NCBI GenBank assembly: GCA_948567375.1
Contig: OX419756.1
Span: 69,578,333-69,642,332 of the forward strand
Direction of reading: 5' to 3'
DNA from: Lunularia cruciata
Taxonomy: Eukaryota; Streptophyta; Marchantiopsida; Lunulariales; Lunulariaceae
Length of the DNA: 64,000 bases
Every line of letters begins with the position of its first letter. Position 1 is the first letter of the stretch. The translations under genes were made by a program, and so were the position numbers. Under the pieces are notes generated by a model. That model saw nothing but the letters and a program-made list of their open reading frames with translations, searched no databases and was not told the origin of the DNA. This document shows, in pieces, positions 45,671-57,019 of this stretch.

Positions 45671-46199
45671 GTGATCTCTGCATCTACGTTGGGAGATCCA
45701 AAATCTTCTTGTTCAATACGATAGATTGCTTGCAAGTCCTTCTTGGTCATTGCCCTTAGTTTCTTGAGTGCTAAAGTCAACTGTTTCTTGTACAGTTTGT
45801 TATCCTCCTACAATTGCTCAAATGTTACATTTCCATTCGTGGATGCCAAATCTGCCACAATATCATATTGGGGTACTCCTACTAACTTCACCATCTTCAC
45901 CTTTGACTTCGGGTTTGAAGTCTCTCCTCATTCAAATTGGCCTTAGAGGTGCTTCATGATGGTGATCGGAGCACCAGTGGTCTTGACCAGAGGTTTTTTG
46001 GGTTTACCCACCTTGGCTTGGATCAGATCTTTTACTTTGAATCTGATGTCTGCCAGAAAAACTGGAGGCTTTGTCTTCGGGTCCTCCTCCAAACTCATTT
46101 CACGAGTTTGTTGTATTGCTCCTTGGATTTCTTTCTGCAAAGCTTTAGCTTTGGCTAGGATCTTTTCCTCCATTGCAAAAAGAATAGCTTTTGGGCGCA

Positions 46200-47460
46200 A
46201 TTTCTTCACCTTTTGTGAAGACAAAAAATTAGTACTTGCTTTTTTGGATCACGCTTCTTCTTACCTGAGGGTGTCTCAACCTTCAAAATTTCAAGGTCTA
46301 GCCATTTGCCTCCAGAAGCCAAACTCCCTTCTTGAGGCCTCTCTTCCTCAAGTGTTATATAATTTACTTTTGTATCCCCTTTAGACTGAAGTGCAACATA
46401 CTCAGTTGGGGTTTGTACATACTTCACCGGTAGCTTTAGGTTAGGTGGTTGCGGGCATTGATTTTCTGTATGGCCGGATCCTTTACAATTTCCACATAGT
46501 GGAACATACCCAACCTAACGCCTCGACTAAGGGAAATCTGGAGACCAATGGCCCATTGAGCCACAATTGTAATAGGCACCTGGTGCAACATCCCAAGGCC
46601 TATTTTGGCCACCCATATGTGATCTTCATGGGGGAGCATTGTTATTGTACTCCCTTGATCCATACCTTGGACCTTGATATGACGTTCTTGCTTGAGGCTA
46701 TACGTCTTGGGTTTGGTACACTGCTTCTGCTTTGTCACTTTGGTCCTAGCCTAGAACCCAATCAATTTGTTGCACAAGAAATGTTTTGCAGGTCAAGCAT
46801 TTTGTATTGGCATGGCCTGACTTGCCACAGGCAGTGCACTATACATTTGGTCTGCCAAATGAAGGAGGCTTTCTTTGGTCCTTCGCCCCAATCATTTGGA
46901 TCTTGAAATCCGCAAACTCTTTAATAAGAGTTTCCAGCTTATTGTCAGCCTTATTTACACTCTTGGTTGGGGGTGTCAATGGATTCTTTCCTCCTCGTCT
47001 TTGTATTCTTTGTGGCTTTGAATCTTCTTTGGATTCCAAAGAAGAACTTGAAGATATGGAGGGTTCCTCCAAAGAAGAGGATGTATTGCAAGAAGCTCTT
47101 CATCTAGGCTTCTTGCCTTTCTTCTCCTTATTTCTTTGGTTTTTGGAAGAATGAGAGTGGGCTGCCTTGTATCATATGACATGTTTGAGTTCTTTATTTA
47201 TGGAAGTTGCATTCCCCTCCCTAGTAAAGATCCAAATCTTTGGTGATAATCCACCAAGGAAACCAGTGATGGCTTGGACATCAGAGTAACCCACCACACC
47301 CGATTGCTTTGAGACTTGGTTCAAAAGGGCCATGAACCGCTTAGAGTAGCCTCTCAACTTCTCTTTCTTCCCTCTATCCAAATCATTGAGTGCCACAAAG
47401 AACTTGGGTCATAATCTGCCTCCTAAAATCATTCCAAGAAGCCATTTTGCAAGTTTTCCC
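46200..47460 (-). pseudogene. Athila-like gag, C-terminal half with zinc knuckles
   Basis: REERNLRGYSKRFMALLNQV-like capsid end (47396-47172), KADNKLETLIKEFADFKIQM, then CTACGKSGHANTKC (46840-46799), a degenerate YYNCGSMGHWSPD (about 46580) and CGNCKGSGHTENQC (46499-46458). Two knuckles keep all CCHC ligands. The C-terminal linker (VKYVQTPTEYVALQSKGDTK) is open to 46206. Confidence 0.8.
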
Positions 47461-47501
47461 AATCCACTAGTCTGAACCACTTTTGGGTTACATGCGTGTA
47501 T

Positions 47502-48166
47502 TGTAACAACCATTTTTGCATGCGTGTGGTATTGATATTTAGTTTGGTGTTACGAGTACTTGACAGATATTATTTATACAAAAGATAAAAGATAGTTCTA
47601 CCTTAGTCATGGATAGCTAAAATTAGTCATAGTAAGAAAGAGGGGACCTTACTTTAGAGGAAGTGGAAAATATGAGCACCGCTATTTTGGATTCTAGTGT
47701 GTTGACTTTGTATTATTCTTAGGTGTTTGGCTTTGAGGAAAGAGTTGAGAACTCTTGGGCCCCAAGCCTTTTTGTTTTGGATTCTTTGATAGCCCAAGGA
47801 TAGCCCATGTGAAGGAATCCTTGACTAAGTGGTTGGATCAAGATAAGATCACATGCTTAGTGGAATATGCCCATGTGAATGGATATTACTTTTACTTTTT
47901 TTCTTTACTTGACTTTTAACCTAGCAACTTGCATTATTGTGGTAAATAATAATTTGAGTACGTAACTAGGGGTGAGAAGGTACTCATCATCCTTTCATTT
48001 AAAACTATTTCTCTCTCATTGTATTCTCTAGTGAATAATGTATTGAGTCTTGGAGTGTTAGCCTTGGAGGAGTATGATGGAGTTGGAGATCCTTGCCTTC
48101 TTAGTCCATGGTGCACTACCATGATAGCCATCAGAGGTTCATCTTGAGTGAGAGATAGGTCGGCTC
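47502..48166 (+). mobile_element. Short solo LTR inserted in the minus-strand gag
   Basis: Begins TGTAACAACC at 47502 and follows the U3 of 42270-41800 for about 480 bases (for example AGCACCGCTATTTTGGATTC), then ends near GGCTCA (48166). It sits in opposite orientation inside gag: the uninterrupted relative at 36935-36975 reads straight through this point. The target duplication is not clear. No coiled-coil module is inside, unlike the 3' LTR at 42270. Confidence 0.7.
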
Positions 48167-49020
48167 AGATTGCCAACTCCAAGCTTTCTTTTGGAGAAAA
48201 TTTGGAAAAATGCACAGGTGATCCATAGAGTCATGTTCCTTGTTAGCAAAGGAAATGACTTTGAATTCTTTGATGAATTCATCAAGATCTTCATCTTGTT
48301 CCATCTTCTTATAGTTTTTATTGGTGTGTCGACTAATAGGTAACAAAGTCATTCTTTGGCTCGTGGAACAAACTACGGTAAGGTTGAACTTGATGCACTG
48401 AAGAACTGGCTGGTATTGACACCGTGTTGTTAGCCCAGGGGTTCCAATTTGTCAAGTTCAATGCTCGGTCTTCATTGAAAAATTCATCTTCTTTGGATAT
48501 GTCAACTTCAACTTGAGCCAAAGAAAGAGGTCCAACACCCTTAGAGTGCTCTTCAAGCTTCCATCGAGCCAACCCAAGGAATTGTATGATAGAGGTGCTA
48601 ACACTCTTCTTCCGTTAAGACTCATGCTGTCTTCTCACTAATAAATTCTTTTATAAATTTGACTCCCTTGACAACTTTAGTGGAAGTTGGTGTACTAGGT
48701 TGCAACAAATATGTTTGTCCGCTGGAGTCTTTCTTCTTCTTGGAATTTGGAGATGCAAAGTATCCTTGCCACCCTACTTTACATTTCTTTTGTTTGAGTT
48801 CTTGCAAGGCTTCTTGAATGTTGTAAAGAAGCTATAGACCCAATGCCTCCTTTTCAGATGCTTCACTTGTGGTTGAGCTCTTTTGGCTTTTATCTTCTTC
48901 ACGTGACAACATTTGTTTATGAGCTCTCTCCTCCCATTGTTCTCTTGACATAGACATTCATATTGATTTCAACCTCAGTGTGAGATTTGGCTTTGTATTC
49001 TTCCACTTCCAAGACTTGTA
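48131..49020 (-). pseudogene. Athila-like gag, N-terminal half
   Basis: From the PBS downward: SMSREQWEERAHKQ-like start (about 48955), LQELKQKKCKVGWQGYFASP, TSTKVVKGVKFIKEFISEKT (48690-48630), YKKMEQDEDLDEFIKEFKVI and SFANKEHDSMDHL (48310-48210). Each line is collinear with 36165-36900 of the plus-strand element. Stops and shifts divide the frame. Confidence 0.75.
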
Positions 49021-49039
49021 TCCTCAGCAGCGGCACCAA
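49021..49039 (-). promoter_or_regulatory. Primer-binding site, tRNA-Asp type
   Basis: On the minus strand TTGGTGCCGCTGCTGAGGA, 6 bases after the LTR end at 49046. It is closer to the tRNA-Asp-complementary site (TGGCGCCGTTGCCGGGGA) than the plus-strand element's version. Athila elements commonly use this primer (family knowledge). Confidence 0.65.
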
Positions 49040-49045
49040 CAATCA

Positions 49046-49827
49046 TGTGACAACCCAAAAAATATCACTTTTGTGGTACTCACATAAATAAAGTTCATTC
49101 CACAGAGATACAAGTCAGAATTTTTCAAATTTTTCAAAAGCAAATAGTAACAATGTAGTTCTTCTTGAGTTCTTCTTTAGTCTCTCAGGTAGAAACCACA
49201 CCCTAAAGAGAGAAACAAGCACTAACCATAGTCTCATCACCAAATGCACACACCCATAATCACAATAGTATCTAAGCTTTCCAAACCAACTTTGATTGTG
49301 ATGATTCAGATTCTCCCTAGATGGTTACTTCACTACAAAAAAAAATTGTATCAAAATTACATTCAACCCTTCCACTAAAGGCACAACTTCCTCAAACAAA
49401 ACTGCTTCACATCAAACTCACAATGCACTCACAAATGCAAAATACTACCAACACTACAATTCCTCTTAGATCTATCAAGGCATTGCTTGATTGCACTTCA
49501 CTCAAGATCAAATACATATAATGAAGATCAGCACTATGGAATCCAATATCCAACAAGCACACTGACTTGCACTCCAAAATTCTCCACACACTCACAAACA
49601 TAAACACAAACTTGATACTCAAAATTAAGCTTAAGCAATGAGCACTAAGATGAAGCACTTTGCTTTATCTATCTTCAAAAATTATGAATATTAAACAACA
49701 TAAGACTACAAATGCCTCCTTTAGATAGGTTGAGCACTTTGATAGTTGATAACTAATATACCATTCTCTAACAACTCTTCCAACCTATAGATTTGAAATG
49801 ACAATGCACCTCTTCATATCTGACTCT
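49046..49827 (-). mobile_element. LTR 3' portion of the minus-strand element
   Basis: Ends GTTGTCACA at 49046. Matches 3614-4367 over its length and 35660-36070 over the last part. The coiled-coil ORF stop (49828) touches its outer end, as at 3613. Confidence 0.7.
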
Positions 49828-50625
49828 TCAAATCTCAAAACTGTTACAACTCCGATCCAACCCTACTCCAGCTTCCAAACCCAGTGTTCCTTGACAAATT
49901 TCCCTTTCTTTGGGTCTATCTAATACTACTACATCTTCTACTAATTCTATCACTTCTTTGCTACAATCTGCAATTGAGATCATGGATAATCTATTTACAT
50001 TGCTATCTTTTGACCCACTCTTCTCTAATGTCATAGGTTATTGATCCAAAGATACATGCACTCCTACTTCTACTACTTTGCATCAGATTTTCCTTTTTGG
50101 ATTTCAAATCTCATCCAATTCTTGTCGTGCTATATCTAATATGAGACAAACATTCTCTTATGCTTCAAACATTTTCTTATCTACTCGATCTCTCCAACTA
50201 ATAAATAATTTATTCAATTGTACATCCTTTACTTTCTTCTTTTGGATCTCTCAAACTAATTTATAATTTATTCAATTGTACATCCTTTGCTTTCTTCTTC
50301 CTAGTCTTCTGCACTAGCAATTTCAATTGATGCAGTCTTGCTGCTTCCAACTCAACCTTAGACACTGTGTTGAGCATTCCCTTTACTTTCATGACTACTT
50401 TCTTGATTGTTTCTTGCCTAGGTGTTTGCATCTTCTCTCTCTCTGCTAACAACTCCTCCCGATACATCTTCACCTCATCTTCCAACTCAGCTTTTAATGC
50501 TTCCTTCTCCTTTACACTCTGCTTGAGTTGCTCTTCCATTCCCCTAATCCACCCACATAATTGCTCCTCCTCACAATTGTGTGTAGTTAACTCTCTTTGC
50601 CAAGCTCAATGCTTCTTTTCCGCAC

Positions 50626-51375
50626 TATAATACCTATAGCTGGATAGATGATCTAGAAATGATTTTGTTAAAATTTGTAAGGATCTTATAAAGGATAAAC
50701 TAAGTAGATCAGATAGAGATATCACCAAAAGAGTACTTCTACTAACAGGCCAACAACCAAAATATGCTTGGAAACTTTAGAATCAATAGCTAGGCATATG
50801 ATCTAGAGGTGAAACTTAGTGTGTTGATATCTAGAATGATGTTACACATGATGGAGAATATATATTAGATAGAGTTACCACCAAAAGAGCACTTCTACTA
50901 ATAGCGCAGAAGCCAAAATATGCCTAAACACTTAAGGTGATTTAGAAGGCCTAAGCAAATAAATTAGACCTTGAAAATGTGCAAACCCTCTCCACTTAGT
51001 GGAGAAAAGGTTGGCCTTCCCTCCCCCTTGGTTTTTCTTACCAAGATCTTTCCAATGGTATCTCATCTATGTGATTCTAAGATTCTTACATGATTATTCC
51101 CTAAAAATTCCCTTTGGTCAAAGCTTATTTGACCCACCAGATGGGACCAAGACCAATATGTCACCCATCCATGCAAGTAATCTAAGGGTGGAGCTTGTTG
51201 ACAAGTCACCTATCCATGTACCTAATCCTATAGTGGAGCTTCCTTGGAGGAGATCTTCTTTGGCTTTATAATAAAGCAAATGTGCTCCTTTGGGGCATCA
51301 GAGGATTGAGTGTGAAATCTGTGTTTTCTCTCTTGTATCTCTCTTGAAGATTTCTCTTGTCCTTGGTGTATTACA
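50626..51375 (+). mobile_element. Solo LTR S3 inside the coiled-coil ORF
   Basis: Starts TATAATACC (TG changed to TA) and ends GTATTACA; 750 bp, flanked by CGCAC (50621-50625) and CACAC (51376-51380). Homologous ORF sequence continues on both sides. U3 carries a tandem duplication (TAGCTGG...GATCTAG near 50638 and 50795), shared with S6. Confidence 0.85.
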
Positions 51376-52704
51376 CACACTTGTCTTCAAGTTCTCCAAA
51401 TCTTGTCCCATTATTGCTGCCATAGCCTTTGGATGGATGACTTCTACTCATGTTGTCGAGGGGATCAGATGGTCTCAAGAGTGCACCGGGCACCTAGCTG
51501 CTCATGCTTAAGTTATCCTATTTGTCGAAGAGTTAGAAGTTCCCTTGCAGTTTATTGCAGACTCTGCTCTTTCATATGATTGCAGTTTCCTCCTTGTAAT
51601 AGAGCAGCTGCCTGTAGTTGCTCCTATTTGCATGCTCTTCTTAGGACTGTTTGGTAGGATTTCTTGGGTTAATGCTGAACCTAACGTATCACTACAGCCT
51701 ATTCATGTTTGTTAAGCTTTGGGTTGAGGTTAATGGCTATGGTGGGGTCTTTTTGGCAGGTCACAAGGTATGGCTAGACTCAATCCAGGGCAAATAGATC
51801 AATGATTTGATCTGGCTACACGTACCAAACTAGAAGCCCAAGAATTAAGTCCTTCTTCATGGCACTATTCATAATTCTCACATAAAACATTCCTCCATGA
51901 GAATTGCACAACTTTCAACACACCCTCATCTCACTACTTACAAATCCAATTGGGAAATAATCAGTTCCAAGTAACGCACTGAACTCACCTAAGTCCCCTA
52001 TGACTGTCAAATAAGCAAAAAGAAGGAACAATAATAGCCAAATTCTAAATTGGTCTCCAACATGTTCTCTCTCACTTGCATGTTAATTCAGACCAGTCCA
52101 ACAGTGAAAATTGTCTCTAATCCTCTGCAACATCAAGGTCTAAGGGGCCTGTCGCAGTCAATGTCTACAGCTCCAGTTGGTGACAATGCATAAGCTTTTG
52201 TCACAGCAAAGTCCAAGCTCTTGACGTACCCAAATTTATTTGTGCTCAGGCCAGACCAAACCAGCTTTGGCAATTTTCTCCTCCTCTTACCTCTCTGTCC
52301 AGGAAAATGCAACTCCAAGTTGTCTTCTCTTCCTTTGATGCTGCCGGCTAGACCGCTTCAAATTTTATGTTTCCCCCTCCTTGCCGAGCACTTCTTTATC
52401 TCTTCAAAAGTTCCTCCAGTTAGAACTTTGTCTCCAGCCCTTATGTGATGGAAAACCCTTCTTGGTTTGCATACATAACAACTACTCTCTTCTCTCTCTT
52501 CTTTCTCTTCTCTTGAATTCTCTCCCTTCCCTGCACAGGAGGCGCTTCTCCTCTCAAAGAAAATCTCTGGCAAATGCTCAAGCTTTTCACTATTTCTCTT
52601 ATCACCTCACTCTCTCCTCTTTTTGAGGTCAGACATTACATCTTGAAAATTCCTCTCTCTCACACTTACCTTCGCTGTCCAGGGCAAACTCAAAATTTCT
52701 CCTT

Positions 52705-53270
52705 CTTCTTCACTGTTCTCCTCTCCAGCCCAAAACTCCCAAAACCTGAACTCCTTCTCCTCTGTTTCACGTCACATACCAGCCCAAGCAAATTTTAAAA
52801 TTCTTCTCTCCTCCATTGGTCACTCCTCTCCACAGCAGAAATCCCAAACTTGAACTCCTTATCCTCTATTTCATGTCACAAACCAAGCCAAGCAAATTTT
52901 GAAATTCTTCTCTCCTCCACAGGTCACTTCTCTCCAAGGCAAAACTCCTCAAACCTGAACTCCTTCCCCTCTGTTTCCTATCACAGACCAGGCCAATAGC
53001 AAACTCCCGAAACTTGAACTTCTTCCCCTCTGTTTCTTGTCACAGACCAGGCCAGCAGCAAAATTTGAAAATCCTCTCTCTTCTCCAAAGCAAACTCCCG
53101 CAACGTGAACTTCTTCCCCTCTGTTTCTTGTCACAGACCAGGCCAGCATCAAATTTTGAAAATCCTCTCTCTTCTCCAAAGCAAACTCCCAAAACCTGAA
53201 CTCCTTCCCCTTTGTTTCCAATCACAGACCAGGCCTGCAGCAAATTTCAAAAATCCTCTCTCTTTCTGTC
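52705..53270 (+). repeat. Tandem array, ~91-bp unit, about six copies
   Basis: Each unit contains CTTCCCCTCTGTTTC, then TCACAGACCAGGCC, then AGCAAA.TTTGAAAATCCTC. The copies at 52935-53230 are the most alike; earlier ones (52705-52930) are more divergent. A unit not divisible by three makes encoded peptides shift frame. Confidence 0.8.
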
Positions 53271-53439
53271 CTTCATCACTCTGTCAACAGTTTTCCACAT
53301 AAATCTTTCTTCTTCAGTCATGTTCTCACCTTTGTGAGAATTCCTTTTGCAATTTCTGCAGCCAACCCTTCAGACCTGCAAAAATTCCTTTCCAATTCTG
53401 TCCCTCAACACTCTATAAACATTTTCACATGGAAATCTT

Positions 53440-53714
53440 TCTTCTTCTTCCTGCCCAAAACACTCTTAGCCCCACTTCAAAAATTTTCTTTCCTGAGCTC
53501 TTCTTCCTGTCCAGAACACTCTTAGCCCCACTTCAAAAATTTCCTCTCTTAAGCTCTTCTTCCAATCCAAAACACTCTTAGCCTTACTTCAAAAATTTCC
53601 TCTCTTGAGCTCTTCTTCCTGTCCAGAACACCCTTAGCCCCACTTCAAAAATTTCCTATCCTTAGCTCTTCTTTGTGTCCAGAACACTCTTAGCCCCACT
53701 TTGAAATTTCCCCC
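53440..53714 (+). repeat. Tandem array, 56-bp unit, about five copies
   Basis: Units start at 53440, 53496, 53552, 53608 and 53664 (last partial), each with AGCTCTTCTTCCTGTCCAGA and CTTAGCCCCACTTCAAAAAT. The constant 56-bp spacing is exact across the four full steps. Confidence 0.9.
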
Positions 53715-56313
53715 CTGCCTGTTTTCTCCAAATCCCCTTCAGTCCTCAGCCAGCCATTCCTTTGAAAACCCTTTCCTGCAGCCTGTCCATGTCTTCCTCT
53801 CAAAGCTTTCTCTTCCTTCCAATCCTTCAGTCGTTCGATGGTTTCCCTCTCCTCCTGAACAGCCCAAAACCCTCAGTCCCTTCTTCGAATCCCTACCCCT
53901 ATGTACAGCCAGGCTCTGCCCTTCAAGTTTTTCTCTCGAGCTTTTCTCACCATAAATCTCTCTCATCCCCACACTCTATCCCCTTCGGGAAAAATCCTCC
54001 TGTCAGCTCCTCCTCAGCCCCTTGTTCCTTCGACGCATCTCCCCTCCCCCTCTACAGTTCAAACCCCCCCTCATTCCATTCCTTGAGGGCATCTTTGTCC
54101 TCCCTCCTTTTGATAATTCTCTCTTCCTCTTCACTTCTTTGTCCTACCCAAAAGAACTTTGAGGCCCCTTTGTCCTGTATTTGTCTAAACCAAAATTCTC
54201 CTCTCCTTCGATTCACCACTCTCCTTCCCTCGAAACTTCCTGCAAAAAAAAACACCCCCTTTTTCTCTCATGTCCTCTCTCCATTCAAGATTCTCCTCCT
54301 ATTTTCATATCCACCTTTCACACCTCTATCACACTTATCTCCTCTCCTGTGTGATAAAATTCACCTTTTTCCACTGTTTCTCCAAGCCTTCTCAAAAGCA
54401 TTCTTTGAGAATTCTCTTCACCAACCAAACACTCCCAACCAACATTTTCGGGAAATTCCCAAAAGTGTTCTTTTGCTCAAAGTGGCCCAAATAAACTCTT
54501 GAGATCCTTTTGCTTTAAACACTAACTGAAATACTCAAATAAGACTTATTTTCTCAAAAGGCACTAGATGAAATATTCTCTCTAGATTTACTTGCTCAAA
54601 TAACACTAAATAAATATTCTGGAGATTCCAGTTCCATGAACAAGTCATGTGTGGGCATATCACAAAGTTGAGCTCCAAGTGTTGTGTAACACAAAGAAAC
54701 TCTTGATGTTAAGTATTACAAGGGGAAACTCTAGAGCTCACCAAATGGCACCAACTTCCTTTGAATCAGTTTCCAGACGACAGCATGTCATGCACTTCTG
54801 CCCTCAAGGTCTCACTCTTTGCCATTTGATCCTTTTGATCTTCTTCTTGCTTTGTCATTGCTTGGCATCTCTTTACAAAGTCTTCAGTCAGGCTCTTAGT
54901 CTCCTTCCTTCTAAGCTCTACTTCAGTCCAAAGTTCTTCTAATTCCCTCTGTCCATGAATTAACTTTCTTCTCAACTCTGAACTTTCTTTGCTCATGTAC
55001 ATCACTACAGCCAATTCATCTTTCAATTTTGAGTGATTTCCACTCAACTCTACTCTCTTCTTCTTCAATTGTAATAACAAGGGACAAACTAGATGCAACA
55101 AGTACTCTACCCCATCAAAGACTCTTGCAACCTTAGGTTCTTTAGGTGCTACACTCCTCACTTCTTCTACTAGAGCTTTACTCCAAAGTCTTAATCTCCT
55201 CACTCTCAGGGGCATCTCTTGTGAGCTTCCTCCCTCTTCCTCTATTGATCTTTCATATTGCCCCGGCAATATAAAAAATTCTCTTTGATCTTCTACCCTT
55301 TTGAAACTCCAACTTTGGCTTGGCTTTGGGAGTCTCTTCTGTCTCCGTTCTTAGCAATTCCAGACACAAAAGGTCTCCTCTTCCCATGCAATCAATTATG
55401 GCATGCAACTCTTGTTCTTTTGTGTCAACATCATCTTGACTTTGTTGTTGAACTTCAGTTTCACCATCACTTCTGCTGCTCGATCCTTTGCTTCTTAGCG
55501 TAAGCTCTGGTTCTTCTTCTTATTCTCCTGAGTCTTCTGATTTGTACTCAGCTTTGCCTTCTGACTCTTCTACACCCAATGATTCATCTATCACTATGAT
55601 GTCTTGCCTCAGGTTCACCTTTCTCATCTTTTTGGGCTAGACCGATGACATACTCTCCTCCAAACTACTTCTCTTCCTTGTTGTTGGGATATTAATTGAT
55701 TTCATCATGTGTTGTCCCATCCTTGCATAGTGCTTATTACTACTTTGGATATGTAAAATATATTGTTGTTCCACCTTATCCATTGCTTTTTGTAAATCCG
55801 GATGAAATTGAGACACCATCTTTTGTTGCTCTATCTCCTTCATCAGGTTCAAACCGAAGTAGAAATGTGCAGCAAATGGCATCAAGTAGTGGGGAGCCGC
55901 TCAAACTCTCCAACATCACACCATCTGCCATCTTTGGTGAAAACACTTTGCCCACCAGCGCTCCTGCAAATTCCTGCACTCTGATGGAAAAACACAGCCT
56001 GATGCTTCATTACATACGTAGTGCAATCAAGCTTGAAGAGTGCCATCATCACCCCAACAATACTTTGCCTCACTGGGTCTTGATAGGTATCAACTTTGTA
56101 CCCATTCTTCATACACTGCACAGTGAAGGAACTGCAGATATTATCAATCTCCTCTAGAGGCTCTCCTTTCATAAGGAATGTAGCCCCAGTTTCCTCACCA
56201 ACCTCTCTTCCTAGCACCAATCTCCAATCCAACTCTATCCATCAAGCTGGATTGCCTCACTTCCCTTCATTCTCAGGTCCCTCCTCACAATCGCTCAAAG
56301 CTATTTTTGCCAT

Positions 56314-57019
56314 GAACCCTAGAAAACTCAAGTTCTAGTTCCATACCATAAAAGTGATCCAAAGTCTATTCAAAACTTTGATCCGGGCTACCATATCTAA
56401 CCTTCAAATCATCGGATTACTCATTGCAAGTGAGGGACTATTCTTTTAACTCTTCTTTGGCATCATGTGACCTCTAACTTGTGGTAGCTTAAAGATAACT
56501 CTACCGTCTCTTGGTCTCAAGATCCTAACTCCTTTAGGACTGTTAAACATCGAATTAGTGGATGTCTTTTCTACAAGCACTCCTTCAGGTCAACTACTTT
56601 GTGGCTTAGGATACTTGTGTCACATTTTGAAATCCCCTTGAGAAAGTCTTAATTTGCTATGTGGTCATTCCTCCATCATTATTTCCTAAAAAACACACCT
56701 TCTGCATGAGTTCATCATGGCATTGTCAAGTTTAGTCATTCGCACCTTAGTCATTTTTGTACTTGTACTTTCTAGATTGAAAAATCCAAAGGAAAGTTAT
56801 TATGCTGTCTTTGGATCGGGTTGATCACCCCAAGGTGAAGTTTCCTTACTTTGGGTTTCTTTGCACCTAGTCTGATCCAAGTACTTCTATCCTAACACAA
56901 AGTCACTTTAATTCATCAGATTCAATCCAAAGACACAGTTCTCCTTCTTTTAATGCAATTCACGTTCAATACAACTTTGTATGTACACTTCTTCAAAACA
57001 GAACAAAAAAAAATGTGGG
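56314..57019. other. Spacer between coiled-coil ORF and composite copy 2
   Basis: No gene recognised. The first ~100 bases resemble the region upstream of 998 on the opposite strand. Confidence 0.4.

Larger units (their letters stand above)
40800..49827 (-). mobile_element. Athila-like Ty3/gypsy element, minus strand
   Basis: Minus-strand order: LTR end (49827-49046), PBS, gag (about 49000-46200), protease (45670-45380), RT (44840-44150), RNase H (about 44125-43430), integrase (43230-42700), purine tract, 3' LTR start at 42270, coiled-coil module. Gag carries a solo LTR of the same U3 type (47502-48166). Most domains are open only in pieces; the RT palm and integrase core have internal deletions. 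Confidence 0.82.
51431..54765. other. 3.3 kb pyrimidine-rich block splitting the coiled-coil ORF
   Basis: From about 52200 to 54500 the plus strand is strongly C/T-rich. ORF homology stops at 54766 and resumes at about 51430, so the block was probably inserted. Two tandem arrays sit inside. Long open frames here (for example 53762-54502) are Ser/Pro/Leu-rich low-complexity and are not credible genes. No clear termini were found. Confidence 0.55.
49828..56313 (-). pseudogene. Coiled-coil ORF, copy 2, twice interrupted
   Basis: The minus-strand ATG at 56313 (MAKIALSDCEEGP) follows AACCCTAG on the opposite strand. N-terminal domain: LDWRLVLGREVGEETGATFL, NGYKVDTYQDPVRQSIVGVM and FKLDCTTYVMKHQAVFFHQ (56240-55960), then MMPFAAHFYFGLNLMKEIEQ. 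A coiled coil runs 55269-54766. It resumes after a 3.3 kb block at about 51430, is cut by a solo LTR (51375-50626), and continues 50625-49828 to ELVEDVVVLDRPKE and a stop. Spliced length would be about 800 codons. Stops and shifts are present. No family recognised; the N-terminal domain is also in copy 1. Confidence 0.6.

Noticed and set aside
45956..46906. Plus-strand frames of 142 and 153 codons
   Set aside because: Antisense of the gag linker and zinc-knuckle region, which is the real coding strand.
53440..53714. Regular 56-bp repeats as a CRISPR-like array
   Set aside because: There are no unique spacers; whole units repeat in tandem and the context is eukaryotic.
53739..54502. Long open frames on both strands (up to 246 codons) in the pyrimidine-rich block
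   Set aside because: Composition is low-complexity Ser/Pro/Leu or Glu/Arg driven by strand bias; several frames are open at once and no motif is seen.
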